Shown: positions 1 to 11,138 of the stretch, piece by piece
Position numbering within the stretch: the first letter of the stretch is position 1
Layout: the number at the start of each line of letters is the position of its first letter
Assembly (NCBI GenBank): GCA_951213105.1
Contig: OX578138.1
Coordinates: 65,509,040 to 65,573,039, forward strand
Direction of reading: 5' to 3'
Source: Amaurobius ferox
Lineage: Eukaryota > Arthropoda > Arachnida > Araneae > Amaurobiidae
DNA length: 64,000 nt
The notes under the pieces: model-generated
Databases searched by the model: none
What the model was told of the DNA's origin: nothing
Seen by the model: the letters and a program-made list of their open reading frames with translations, nothing else
Made by a program: the position numbers and the translations under genes

Positions 1-606
1 ACACAGACACACAGAAACATACACAGATACACCCTTACACACACAGACGTCTTCCTAAAAGTAGTTTTTTCGTGTTCTAGAAGTCCCAAAACGTGTAGAT
101 CCTTTGAAAATTCGAGTTCCGATCTTCGGCACGATTCCAATACTTTGAGTACATACACATACACATATATATTATCTGTGTATTATCTGTGTATCTAAAT
201 TCCGTGCCTATGCAATTACAATAGTTGTGATTTTAAATGATCCCTAAACTTTTATTAATTCTTCAAGGAAGCCTAATTTTAACATATGCAGAATGCAAAT
301 ATCTCAAGCGATTGTAAGATGAATTACATAAGAATTGCTGAATTTTTTTCACACAAAATTATTTAGCTCTGGAGTCTGGAATACAAGTTATATGAATGAA
401 ATATTCATTGATTTTGCATAAGGAATCAGATGATTTATATTTCGATACAGTTTTAAATATTTAAGTATAATAAATTACTGTAGTACTGTGATAATGTAAA
501 AGATACTACCACTGAATGAATCACATTTTAGAAATTTTTAAATGAAATTACATTTCAGTTGGAAAGTGTTTCATAATCAATGCTTATGAATGATTGATCT
601 TTCTTG
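1..606 (+). mobile_element. Family B chimeric repeat, left-truncated by window edge
   Basis: Right half of the family B repeat seen in full at 28033-29332 and 30114-31406. It starts inside the CA-rich tract, runs through the B/C junction near the TATC-rich stretch at 165-200, and ends with the terminal block CTTTCTTG at 599-606. The terminal block holds a short palindrome around ATCAATGC. No coding capacity is visible. Presence of the same internal junction here as in the other two copies shows that B spreads as one unit. Confidence 0.7.
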
Positions 607-610
607 TTTT

Positions 611-950
611 TATATATTTTATGGGATAATTTGAATATTTCCCAAAATTTTCGAAACAATTTGTGAATTTTAACTTAGTTTAAAAAATGTTTGAAAAATC
701 AGGTCCTATAGGGTTCAAGGTATTTCACTTTTCAACTCGGATTCAAGGTATTTCACTTTTTCAACCCGGATTCAATCTAAGAGTAATTGGGTGATATTCA
801 TTTACATTCCCATATGTTCCACAGACGGTCTCAACAACATACTAAAATTTCATTTTAATAAAATCATTTTTACAGCTGATATCGTGCGAACAGACAGACA
901 GATAGAATGAACAAAGTCATAAACACTTTTCAACTATGTTGGAAAGTGTT
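611..950 (-). mobile_element. Family C fragment (hairpin end)
   Basis: Minus-strand copy of the hairpin end of family C: the sequence after 611 matches the interior of the copy at 32315-33607, includes the GACAGACAGA tract (the GTCT microsatellite on the other strand) and finishes with AAACACTTTTCAACTATGTT and GGAAAGTGTT. The opposite end is missing; it abuts the B copy directly. Confidence 0.65.
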
Positions 951-1691
951 AAAAAAAGGTCTGTAATTATCACCTGAGGTATTAAAAATACCAGATGATA
1001 TTTCTAATATATTTTCGCGGGTTATTAGTGCCATCTGTTACCTGGTCGATACCACAGCCGGTCTGGACGCTTTAAAATTCACTAATAACTCGACATTGCA
1101 ATTGAAAATTGTTCTTTATGACCGTCGTTACTACTGCAGTAATAATAAGTATAAATATAAGTATTCTGAAAATGAAGACAACAGTTAAAAATAAACAAAA
1201 TCGCATATTTATTATCTCAACATTGCTCCAATTATATCTGCATTCCAGAACAATTCTTTTTATTTAAATATTCGCTATGTAGCAAATGCCACTGACCAAG
1301 CTGCATTTAAATTTTAATATAAATAAGACTGCTCACCAGATTCCTGTGGTGAATTACAATATTTTTCAATACCTTCTTTTTTCTTTTTAAACCAAAATGA
1401 ATTTAATAATACAATAATCCATTTCATAATAAAAAATAATATAATTTTTTTGTGTGATCAGAATGGGATATATCAATGAAAATCAACAGAAACTATTTGA
1501 ATGCAGTTGGCCTGAGGAAATTACAATAGGCTACACGATTTAATGAGTCCAGTGATTGATAACTTATTTAGATATAATTTTATATTTGTCAACATGCCAC
1601 GCCGTATACATAAATGCACTAATACTCTTTATGATTATGCCACGATCAATTGTTAATACTTCAGTTAGTTTATGTATCAACTTCAAAAAAA
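951..1691. other. Unassigned AT-rich stretch
   Basis: No open frame above 60 codons, no terminal repeat and no match to the repeat families elsewhere in the window that I can see. 960-1100 is slightly more GC-rich and single-copy here. Confidence 0.5.
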
Positions 1692-2603
1692 TCTGATGTG
1701 GGCAACACATGACTTTCCTTATATAATGCAATAAATTTACTACTTTTAGAGTACAAAAAATAGGTTTTTCTTATAGTAGATACTTATATTCTTTCCAAGA
1801 TATTGAATTTTCGACAATTAGTCGTCATTTTCATTGATTTAGCGTCATTTTAATCCATTTGGCGAGATTTTCGTTAATTTGACAATATTTCAAAAAGTCA
1901 CCAAGTTGGCGACATTCCGCCAAATTCGTCGCCAAAATCTTGCCAAACTTTACTGACGGAGAAATAAGTTATTCTTATAACAGATAAATGACTATTGGCG
2001 GTCAAATACAAAAGTATTACTCGAAGTATCTTTTCTCATGAATGGAACGAGCTAGATCCACGAGAATAATGTCACCCAATTTATTGCATGGTATTACATA
2101 TGAAAAGTGAACATGTTTCTCAATAGGAAATATATATTTTTTATTTTACATGACTTTTTAATAATTTTTTTTAAAATGTGAAATATCTCGAGAACGGTTC
2201 ATGTTAGAGTTCTAAATTTTGTGTTAATCGTTTTCTAATGAAAAATTACATAAGAAATGTGTATTTGCGTAACTTTATTAGCGGTTTTGATATTTTGACG
2301 ATTTTTTCAAAATTTCAGTCGAAAATTTAGGTGGGTTCTGAACATTCGATTACGTTTAAAAACAATAGGCTTCCAGTGTTTATGGATTGTGGTTTTTGTA
2401 CCAAATTTCGTTCGAATCGGTCCATTCGTTCGTCAGTTATCGTCTCCACAGACCCACTGACACACACACACACCGACATCACTTCAAAAATGTTTGATTC
2501 GTGATCAGGCATGCTTGAAACGTGCTCTGCCGTCGAAAACTCGAATTCGAATTTTCGACCCCGTCACAATACTTTCCTTATACATTATGTATATAAGGAA
2601 AGT
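1692..2603 (+). mobile_element. Family A Helentron/HINE-like element, copy A1
   Basis: Reference description for family A. The element follows an A-tract and opens with TCTGATGTGGGCAACACATG, which contains the hairpin ATGTG...CACAT. The sub-terminal motif ACTTTCCTTATATAATG follows. The body has repeated TTGGCGA motifs (about 1859-1945), then ACCAAATTTCGTTCGAAT, a CA tract, the palindrome CTCGAATTCGAATTTTCGAC, and a terminal hairpin whose arms are ACTTTCCTTATA and TATAAGGAAAGT, followed by A's. The hairpin arm is the inverted copy of the 5' sub-terminal motif. No target duplication and no coding frame are seen. Layout agrees with non-autonomous Helentrons (DINE-1/HINE), which move by rolling circle with proteins supplied elsewhere; assignment is by architecture, not by homology search. 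Confidence 0.7.
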
Positions 2604-3024
2604 AAAAATGGTAAGGTATTTACGAATAAATTTGTTGGAACCGTGCCCTTGTCTTATATAAAAAGTATTTACCGGGACGCGGTCTCACAAGGGTTGAGAA
2701 ACACTGCTCTAAATAAAACGCATTCTCACTAGAGAGAGTTTCTTCTAACTGTGTAAAAATCCTGCAAGACCTACCTTCGTACACTGGGAACGTCTGCTGA
2801 CCCACTACTTAGGGGCTTGCTGTCCATTGTGAAGCCCATGATCATCTCGATCCACAACGCCAAGTCTCTTATTCAATTTTTAAAAACTGAACTGTCTCTC
2901 TCCCTTAGCACATATTTTGGCAACTCCTATTTGTACACCCCTGCTTTACCATCGGTTCGGATAGGATTACAGGTAAGCCCTAAGGTGCTTCCATTGATTC
3001 GAACCCTATCCTTAATATTGGCGC
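2604..3024. other. Unassigned; possible hAT-type end near 2690-2707
   Basis: On the minus strand the sequence reading away from 2707 is CAGTGTTTCTCAACCC, which resembles hAT-family terminal repeats. No partner end or 8-bp target duplication was found, so this is only a resemblance. The rest is unassigned. Confidence 0.25.
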
Positions 3025-3240
3025 AATCCCCAAAATATATATGTTTGTAAAGCAGCCTTCTCATGCTTCCAAACTATATATGATACCGGGGCGGTTATCT
3101 GAAGGTCAGCTTCGTTAAGGTCAAAGCATCTGGGAACTGTGAAATTTAAGAACCACTTTTGGATTAAAGCGACAGCCCCTGCATGTGTCCATGAAGGGAA
3201 CGGAATACAAATTGTATATATATTTTTCCCGGAGGACATC
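3025..3240. repeat. Diverged flanking unit of the 216-bp tandem array
   Basis: From about 3100 the sequence follows the 216-bp unit downstream (GGTCAGCTTCGTTAAGG versus GGTCAGTTTCGTTAGGG; GGAACGGAATACAAATTGTA versus GGAACCGTATACTAATTGTA) with many changes. It looks like an old edge unit that escaped homogenisation. Similarity before 3100 is doubtful. Confidence 0.55.
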
Positions 3241-4320
3241 TCTTTAATTTCCGACCTTAATTCTGGACTTAAAGAATGTTAAATTGGAGAGAAATGTCAA
3301 TGTAACATTTACACTAGGGAGATAATGTGAGGTCAGTTTCGTTAGGGCCAAAGTATTTGCGCCCTGTGAAATTTGAGCTGTACTGGGCGACATCCGCTGT
3401 AGGTGTCTGTGAAAGGAACCGTATACTAATTGTATGTATTTCTTCCTTGGGTAATCTCTTTAATTTCCGACCTTAATTCTGGACTTAAAGAATGTTAAAT
3501 TGGAGAGAAATGTCAATGTAACATTTACACTAGGGAGATAATGTGAGGTCAGTTTCGTTAGGGCCAAAGTATTTGCGCCCTGTGAAATTTGAGCTGTACT
3601 GGGCGACATCCGCTGTAGGTGTCTGTGAAAGGAACCGTATACTAATTGTATGTATTTCTTCCTTGGGTAATCTCTTTAATTTCCGACCTTAATTCTGGAC
3701 TTAAAGAATGTTAAATTGGAGAGAAATGTCAATGTAACATTTATACTAGGGAGATAATGTGAGGTCAGTTTCGTTAGGGCCAAAGTATTTGCGCCCTGTG
3801 AAATTTGAGCTGTACTGGGCGACATCCGCTGTAGGTGTCTGTGAAAGGAACCGTATACTAATTGTATGTATTTCTTCCTTGGGTAATCTCTTTAATTTCC
3901 GACCTTAATTCTGGACTTAAAGAATGTTAAATTGGAGAGAAATGTCAATGTAACATTTACACTAGGGAGATAATGTGAGGTCAGTTTCGTTAGGGCCAAA
4001 GTATTTGCGCCCTGTGAAATTTGAGCTGTACTGGGCGACATCCGCTGTAGGTGTCTGTGAAAGGAACCGTATACTAATTGTATGTATTTCTTCCTTGGGT
4101 AATCTCTTTAATTTCCGACCTTAATTCTGGACTTAAAGAATGTTAAATTGGAGAGAAATGTCAATGTAACATTTATACTAGGGAGATAATGTGAGGTCAG
4201 TTTCGTTAGGGCCAAAGTATTTGCGCCCTGTGAAATTTGAGCTGTACTGGGCGACATCCGCTGTAGGTGTCTGTGAAAGGAACCGTATACTAATTGTATG
4301 TATTTCTTCCTTGGGTAATC
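3241..4320. repeat. Tandem array, five 216-bp units
   Basis: TCTTTAATTTCYGACYTTAA recurs at 3241, 3457, 3673, 3889, 4105 and 4321, exactly 216 bp apart. Units are nearly identical. One site (ACATTTAYACTAGG) reads C, C, T, C, T through the five units, so units 2-3 look duplicated as 4-5. The sixth start at 4321 decays within about 50 bp. 216 is a multiple of three but no frame stays open, so this is a satellite-like array, not a protein repeat. Confidence 0.92.
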
Positions 4321-4350
4321 TCTTTAATTTCTGACTTTAATTCTGGACTT

Positions 4351-4559
4351 AAGAATTGGAGTAAAATGTTAATGCAATACCACCTAACTGAAAATATATC
4401 TATTATTTCAATTTCATATGGTTTTAAAATTTGATGTGATCAACTTTTCGATCATCTTTCCTATACCAAAATTTACTGCTAATTTCTCCCGTTTGCAATT
4501 CAAGATCATATTAAAGAAAGGGGATCAATTTCATCCTATGTTCGATAAAACACCATATG
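4351..4559. other. Unassigned AT-rich spacer
   Basis: Decayed sequence between the tandem array and the Penelope-like remnant; nothing recognisable. Confidence 0.4.
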
Positions 4560-5070
4560 TTTGATAATACAGCTTTTTAATTAGCTGCAATAACTCCCCG
4601 TAATATTTTACTTTATGAATCCCTTTTCTTTTATCTTGTATTTGATGAATGAAATGCAAGTGATTCTATTTGATTCTATTTGCAATTTTGATCCCGTTCA
4701 GATCCTCAGTTATGCTTGGCGCTTCGTTCTCGACTTACTACGTGTTAAGCCATTGTATGATTTTCTGGCTATTTAGTGGCTGCTTTCTTTTGCTTTTGAC
4801 GATATGTCTATTGGTTACCCTGTAATTTATGAACTTTTTATTGTTGTATTTCGTAATTAAATTATGTTTTTAAATGTATCGTATTTAAAATGTAAAATTA
4901 TTAATATGCAAATTTTGTCTCGCGACTGTGGCCGGCCCATGTATTTAAGCTCATGCTCGCCACTTATTTTCACTTTGCCGCTGATGATGGACATAATAAT
5001 GCTCAAAAGCGTTATGATTGTGAATTTCTGTACGTCGTGGATGGAGATTTCAATTAAAGACTTTTTTTGA
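4560..5070 (+). pseudogene. Penelope-like element 3' remnant
   Basis: Diverged paralogue of the better preserved copy at 19672-20320. Shared blocks include TATGAATCCCTTTT and GTTATGCTTGGCG, translated as (D)PVQ(I/F)LSYAWR and then a Leu-Asp pair in both, and a 3' structure CTGATGATGGACATAA...GCTCAAAAGCGTT. The GIY-YIG core upstream is lost here. The frame is broken by stops; only the C-terminal tail and 3' UTR are left. The stretch at 4978-5015 has the shape of a hammerhead-type core, known from the ends of Penelope-like elements, but degraded. Confidence 0.5.
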
Positions 5071-5073
5071 TTG

Positions 5074-5684
5074 TCTTCCTTTTTTAAAGTGTTGATGATA
5101 TGACGTGTTTTCCATACAGTTTACGCCTATGGAGGTAGGCTTCATAAATTATCTTCCTTGGGGGGGGGGGGGGCGGAGAAGGAAACTTAAGAAGGAATGG
5201 ATTACTTCAGGAACATAGATCAAGTGTTTACGTCTTCCTCATGGTAAGCATTTATCATTAGATGTAATATCTATTGTATATACCCTCGCAAGATCTATAC
5301 GTATGTAAGATCTAAGATTGTGTCCGCGCAGGAGAATGGGACTTCTTCCTTCCACCAAGTTTTGTAAACGTAATTCAAGCAGTTCCATACATTCCCGAAG
5401 TGCTGTAAAGGTTAATCGTCTGGATGCAATCCAGGAGGTCTAGGTTCAATCCTCGGTTCCGGCTGAATGTAACTTTAAAAGTGTATCAAGTCTAATATTC
5501 AATATGGCTATATCTGATCATTATTTTCAAAATCTTGCTTTTATTCCTGATTGCTCTGTAAGAGAAGAATTTCTCGAAAAAACATATGGAATCGCTTGCC
5601 ATTGAAAGGGGACCCAAATTGATACATTCATTTGTATATAAGGACAACGTGTCGGGAGAGACGATGTAGATAGATATTGTAAAT
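5074..5684. other. Unassigned stretch with a G-run and a tRNA-like block
   Basis: Contains an uninterrupted run of 14 G at 5160-5173. At 5399-5465 a block with an A-box-like GTAAAGGTTAATCG and a B-box-like GGTTCAATCC resembles the head of a tRNA-derived SINE, but no body or tail follows. The rest is unassigned. Confidence 0.35.
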
Positions 5685-5685
5685 A

Positions 5686-7208
5686 CACTGACTTCCAAAA
5701 GTTAAGCACGCAATACAACTTTTCATTTTTCGAAAGCGTATTTGAATTTGAGTGGCTGAAATTCGCTGCGGATGTAGATGGCAGTATATGCAAATATTGT
5801 ATGTTACAGCCAATCACGATTAACTGTCCGGATATATGCTAATCAGGCAGTCGTCGAAGGCGCCAGCATTTTGAAGGATCTGAGGAGGTGCATTTAAATG
5901 CTGATGCGAAGTGTTTATAACTTTTGTAGGGTTATTTTTGATGATATTCGTGTTTCTATGGCTGAAAGAATACGAATGATAGATAGTGAGCGCTGTCATG
6001 CTGTCAGATACAATGAAGCAGGACAGTCAATTAAAGATGTCGTTATTTTCTTTGGCGTTGATCATTCGGTAATTTCTCGATTATGGAAACAATTCCAAAC
6101 AAGTAAAACAGTTATCCGGAGACCTGTGTCCGGCCGTTCAAGGGTCACCACCCCCTCTGATGATCGGTATATAGTAATCAAGCGGATTCGATGAGCGACC
6201 TCCACAACTGTTACATCCATGGTTGCAGCAGCACTTGATAAGACAATATCTGCCAGTACTGTGCGCCGAAGGCTCCACATGAAGAGATTGTACGTCCGTG
6301 TACCAAGCTTTTGTGTTCCACTAACCGTCTAAGCTAGACGGGCAAGATTAAAGTGGTGTTGTCAACATGTCAATTGAACTGTCTCAGATTGATACAACAT
6401 CCTGTTCACCAACGAGTCCAGATTTGCCCTGGAATCAGATGATAAACGTGTAAGAGTCTGGAGAGAACGAGGCACACGCAATCAGGCCAAGAACATCATC
6501 GAATATCACGTATTCAAAGGTGGCAGCGTCATGGAGTGGGCTGGAATTTCAATGGGATATCGCATAGAGCTGCACATCTTTAAAGACGGTTCTGTGACGG
6601 CTGCGCGGTATCGGGTTGAAGTCCTAGACTCCATTGCGAGACTCTACGCTGCAGCAGTTGGTCCTGATTTCCTCCTTATGAACGATAATGCCATCCCTCT
6701 CGATCTAACATCGTTGACGAATACCTGCAAAGTGGGGGCATTTCTCGTATGGAGTGGCCGGCGTATTCCCCCCGACCTTAATCCCATTGAAAACCTTTGG
6801 GATGCCCTCGGGCGTACTGTCTTTGCACGTTTACCTCCTCCAGTCAATCTCAGAGAGTTGGAAACTGCCCTATTGGAGGAATGACCATTGCTCGCATCTG
6901 CGATGGTTGCTCACCTCATTGAAAGCATGGAAAATCGTTATAAAGTTTGTGTGAAGTTCCGGGGTAGTCACATACCATATTAATGTAAGTTTTGTGTGGT
7001 TTGTTTGCCTTACATCATTTTGTTAATGACCCAAATGTGACGTTATCATATAACTTACGAAAAGTAAATATTTTTTTCATCTTTGTACATAATTCTTATT
7101 CTCTTTAATGCATAAACACATTTGCTACCTTCATGTACAATTTTGAGTTACTTTACTTTTCCATTTTTGTTGATTTTACCGTTCTTGCTTAACTTTTGGA
7201 AACCAGTG
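5686..7208 (+). mobile_element. Tc1-type DNA transposon, inactive
   Basis: The ends are inverted repeats: CACTGACTTCCAAAAGTTAA at the left and, read from the right end inward, CACTGGTTTCCAAAAGTTAA, continuing for about 24 bp with three or four mismatches. TA lies outside both ends (5684-5685 and 7209-7210), the Tc1/mariner target duplication. Length 1523 bp is normal for Tc1. It encloses one broken transposase frame. Mismatched ends and a mutated catalytic site indicate an old copy. Confidence 0.88.
5958..6983 (+). pseudogene. Tc1 transposase pseudogene (DD34E type)
   Basis: Would cut and paste the surrounding element. From the ATG at 5958 an N-terminal helix-turn-helix region reads MAERIRMIDSERCHAVRYNE and leads to SGRSRVTTPSDDRYI, typical of Tc1 DNA-binding domains. 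A stop follows at about 6192 and more stops occur near 6330-6395. The catalytic core is readable: FTNESRFAL, where the family has Asp in FTDESRF, so the first catalytic residue is Asn here; MNDNA for the second Asp (kept); and PPDLNPIENLWDALGR with the final Glu kept. Near the end LLEE is followed by TGA (6882-6884) where Trp is usual, then the frame continues to RGSHIPY and a stop at 6981-6983. At least four disabling lesions: not functional. Confidence 0.88.
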
Positions 7209-7429
7209 TAGTTTACAGCCAAATCAATTTTATTTTATGTATTATTCAAAATAAGTGTATAAAATGTTTGTGTTAATGAACGAATGGAGATGAAGACTGA
7301 TTTTTGCTTCGATAGTTGCCTGTTTCCTTTTAGAACCTGCGTATTTTGAGGAGAGTCATATCTCTATATATCTATCAGAGCATCAGAAGGCATTCTATTG
7401 GAATTAAAGCTGAAAAAAATCGCGCTCAT
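7209..7429. other. Unassigned spacer
   Basis: Right flank of the Tc1 element; nothing recognisable. Confidence 0.4.
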
Positions 7430-7990
7430 CTTCAGCCCGTACTACAATAGTTATCGGATAGACGTGCCTATACAAGCTACGACTACGAGCAGCTCTTGTC
7501 ATACTTCAAATATTTGAGACCTCCAGGTTCCACTATTCATAGCGAAATTAAATTTGGCATTTCGTTGTCTCTTGTGATAGACACATTTTGATTCTTTTGA
7601 GGTTCAACCTCACTGGTTCAGCCCGTTCTGTGCCTGCCATTGGACGCACAAGTTAATTGGGAATAACTCGAGACAGGAGCAGCTAAAAAACTCAAGTTTG
7701 GCATCGTTGTTTTTAGTGGCAAATTTTAATTCTTTGGATTTTGAGCCTTACGGGTCCAGCCCGTTTTAAAGCCTCAGGAAGGTACACGTTTCTGGGGAAT
7801 AATACGAGGACCGAAGCAAAGTTCAAATTAGGCATATCGTTGTTTTTCGTGGAACATTTTAATTCTCTGGATTTTCAGTTTAACCGTCATGGTCCCGCCA
7901 TGGGAAAGAACATGTTTTTGGGAAATTTTCAAGAATTTGTTCAAGAGAGCAAAGAACAAGGTTTAAGGATCCACACAAGCATGTATTTTA
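7430..7990 (-). repeat. Diverged tandem repeats of about 138 bp (inverted relatives of 12285-13010)
   Basis: Recurring blocks TTTGGCATCGTTG, TTTTAATTCTTTGGATTTTG and GGTCCAGCCCGTT at about 7433, 7619, 7757 and 7891 (spacing about 187, 138 and 135). On the minus strand these read AACGGGCTGGACC ... AATCCAAAGAATTAAAA, matching units at 12285-13010 (GACGGGCTAG ... AATCAAAAGAATTAAAA). Units are diverged. An 86-codon frame at 7741-8001 lies inside and looks accidental. Confidence 0.6.
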
Positions 7991-8708
7991 AAATGAGCTA
8001 AAAAATAGAAAAACAAAACAGAAACATTTTATGTGTTATTTTTGGTTCCTGGATTTATGTTTCCTCCAATTATTTTATCACGCTTTGTCGCCTATCCGAT
8101 AGTACAATGTATGAATTAGATATCCACGATTTAAGATGACTTAAAATATTATGAAAACTAAATCTGCAGCTCTGCTATGCTGTATGCCTGAAAATGATTA
8201 TAATGTTGCAATAAAATATAATGTTAGTCATGTTCCACTAAAAGAAAACCGACTTGAAACAATGAAATGATTATTTTTTTTTATGGAAACTACAAAACGT
8301 GTTCTTCATTTCTTGATACACCACAATCCCATCAAAACTTGTCTTTTGGCAGGTTTGTCATGTCATGCGAAATATTATTTTTTTGCTACCAGATAATGCG
8401 ACACACATGAATGAATTTCCATTTTGTCTCGATTGCAATTCATTCTTTTTTCGTTTTTCCCTCCTTACAACCGAAACTATATAATGAATGCAGTAAAGAA
8501 AGAAGTATATTCTGCATGTGTGCGGTAAGGGCTGTAGTTTTTATTTTTCGTAATATAAAGAATAAGTTCATTACTGTCATGCAGCACTACTCTCCCCCTG
8601 TTTTTAATATATACGTTCGATTGCAATGTAGTTCGGATATTACGTGGAGTCAACAAAGTCTAAATAAGATCTTAAATTTATCTGTTTTCTATCATTTCTT
8701 TTCTTTAT
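7991..8708. other. Unassigned AT-rich stretch
   Basis: No repeat family or credible frame seen. A 108-codon frame at 8411-8737 is Phe/Ile-rich with no domain and is likely chance. Confidence 0.4.
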
Positions 8709-9094
8709 ACTTTTTCACAGTATGTATTATAATATAGAGAAAGCATTGTTTTCACGAAAATTTTCGAATTCGAGATTTTGATGCCAATATATATTTTAAG
8801 ACCTCCTGAACACGTTTTGACTATTTCTGAAGTGATGTCTGACCATCTGTGATCGATTTCTTGTGTACACAATACCGGCGACAAATGTTAAAGGATTTTC
8901 AAGAAACTTTATATCCGGCTTCGTTATTGAAAAGTCTAAAACAAGGTAGAATGCTTTTAAATTTGAGAGAAAACTTCGAAATTAATTCGATAATATTTTC
9001 TTGTAATTCAAGAATTTTCTTGTATAATTTAAAACAAATAAAAGCTAACAAAAAAAGGGTTCTGGTATGAGAAAGTCGAATTCAGTCACACTCC
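8709..9094 (-). mobile_element. Family E Helentron/HINE-like element, short copy E1
   Basis: Plus-strand order is hairpin end (ACTTTTTCACAG...GAGAAAGC), AAATTTTCGAATTCGAG, GAACACGTTTTGACTATTTC, GAAGTGATGTC, a body, and the other end TGAGAAAGTCGAATTCAG. The element therefore lies on the minus strand by the family A convention. It shares the order 'ACATCACTTC - palindrome around TTCGAATTCGA - hairpin' with family A. The middle is shorter than in the copies at 35702 and 55962. Confidence 0.6.
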
Positions 9095-9929
9095 AATAAT
9101 TTTTTTTTTTACAGTTGAATCGTTCATTTTGAAAATGGCGTAAGTCGTAATTTTTATCATTTTAAGCTGTTAATCTAGTTTTATTGTGTAAAAGGAGTTC
9201 TATCTAATGGTGGTAAGAAGGAGTCGATGATTATTGTATCATTACTTTTCACAGACATGTATTTTAGCGTTGACTTTGAAAACGGCGTCGTGGACTCCCG
9301 CTCTTTTCAAACTAAATATTTTGTTTCTTCACTGCCAAAAGGGTGATAATATTGATAATCTGGTAATATTTTCCCCATTTTCGTTCTCATCTTATCCTAG
9401 CATGGAAAACTATGACTGCCGATTACGACACAATGTTGACAGCCGCGATTAGAATCAAATTAATGCGTTAAAAGCCACGTTTTGTTGTATAATGTAAACA
9501 TAATACATGCTTATTACATTAATATGTATTTGAAACTCCCAATAGCCTTTTATTTTTCTTATTACTGTTTGTTCTTCATAGTAATATTATCATACAATAA
9601 AAAAAAATAGCATATAGTAAACAATATTAAAATTTTTATTTTGAAAAAAAAGCGTACATTTCATTAGGTCCAGCTCTACCAATATAGAAAACTAATTTAA
9701 AATTTATGATCAATCAACCTGATAAGGATGTTAAGTATCTCGGATGTTTAATATTTCATCAAACAGTCGAGTAAAAATATTTTTTGTTATTTGCTCAAAA
9801 TTCTTATTCAATTATTTGGATTTTATTCTTTTTAAAATTTGATATGATAGTTATTTTAATACGGCAAATAGCCTTAGCTACGTTTCTGATATCCATACAA
9901 GAAAACTATTGCAAGTTAAGAGCATTATA
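9095..9929. other. Unassigned AT-rich stretch
   Basis: No frame, terminal repeat or family match seen over about 830 bp. Confidence 0.4.
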
Positions 9930-9964
9930 AAAAGCGGTTAAACTGGTCGCCGAAAGCGGCCAGT
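9930..9964 (+). mobile_element. Helitron 3'-end remnant
   Basis: CTGGTCGCCGAAAGCGGC followed by CAG matches the 3' terminus of the Helitrons ending at 57950 and 59565 (CTGGTCGCCGAAAGCGGC then TAG). The hairpin GCCG...CGGC is kept; the terminal CTAG has become CCAG. Nothing upstream clearly belongs to it. Confidence 0.5.
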
Positions 9965-10156
9965 TAAATATAAGAGAAGGCATAAAACTCTGAGATCCGT
10001 AAGAGTTTCAAGAATGGTTGCTCAAGAAATGTGCCCTTTTGGTCATTGCAGTTCACTTTCTCAATTTTATTGATGTATTTGTAAAATAGTTTAAAAATAC
10101 TCCATATAAACAAACTGTTTGAATGAAGAATATTCTCAAAATATAAAATTAAAAAA

Positions 10157-11059
10157 TCTGATGTGGACAGCACATGACTTTCCTTATATAATGCAATGAG
10201 TTTACTTCTATTACAGTAAAAAAAAAAGATTATTTTTATAGTAGATATTTATATTCTTTCCAAAATATTGAATTTTCGTCAATGAGTCGTCATTTTCATT
10301 GATTTAGCGTCATTTTTATCCATTTGGCGAGTTTTTCGTTAATTTAGAAACATTTAAAAAAGTCGTTCACCAAATTCGTCGCCAAAATCTTTCCAAGCGT
10401 TATGGATGGAGAAATGAGTTATTTTTACAGCAGATAAATGACTATTGGCGTTCAAATACAAAATTATTACTCAAAGTATCTTTTTTCATGAATAGAACGA
10501 GCTAGATCCACGAGAATGATGTCACCCTGGTTATCGCATGATATTACATATGAAAAGTGAACATGTTTCTCAAAAAGAAATATTTTTTTTTATTTTATAT
10601 GATTTTTTGATAATTTTTTGAAAAATATGCAATATCTCGAGAACGGTTCATGTTAGCGTTCTAAAATTTATATCAATCGTTTTCTAATGAAACATTACAT
10701 AATGTTTATTTGCGTAACTTTATTAGAGATTTTGATTTTTTGACGATTTTATTAAAATTTCACTCGAAAAAAAAGGGGAGTTCTGAACATTCGATTGCGT
10801 ATAAAAATAATAGGCTTCCAGTGTTTACGGATTATAATTTTTGTACCAAATTTCGTTCGAATAGGTCCATTCATTCGTCAGTTATCGTCTCCACAGACTC
10901 ACTGACACACACGCACACACACGCACACAGACAATACTTCAAAAATGTTCTATTCGTGATCAGGGATGCTTGGAGCGTGCTTTCCCGTCGAAAACTCGAA
11001 TTCGAATTTTCGACCCCGTCACAAAACTTTCCTTATGCATTATTGTATATAAGGAAAGT
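10157..11059 (+). mobile_element. Family A element, copy A2
   Basis: Complete from TCTGATGTGGACAGCACATG to the hairpin arm TATAAGGAAAGT (903 bp). The (CA) tract is interrupted by G (CACACGCACACACACGCACA). The TTGGCGA motif region is partly deleted around 10360-10385. It lies 79 bp from copy A3 in the same orientation. Confidence 0.7.
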
Positions 11060-11138
11060 AAAAAGCTGTTAAATATTAACATTGTCAAACTTTCGTTGTA
11101 TATGGGAATTCTATGTAACTCTTTACAAAAATTAAAAA

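Noticed and set aside
3241..4320. CRISPR-like periodic array
   Set aside because: Units are 216 bp with no repeat/spacer structure, and the DNA is eukaryotic.
7741..8001. 86-codon frame MSLTGPARFKASG...
   Set aside because: Lies inside the diverged tandem repeat of about 138 bp and is not kept in the other units.
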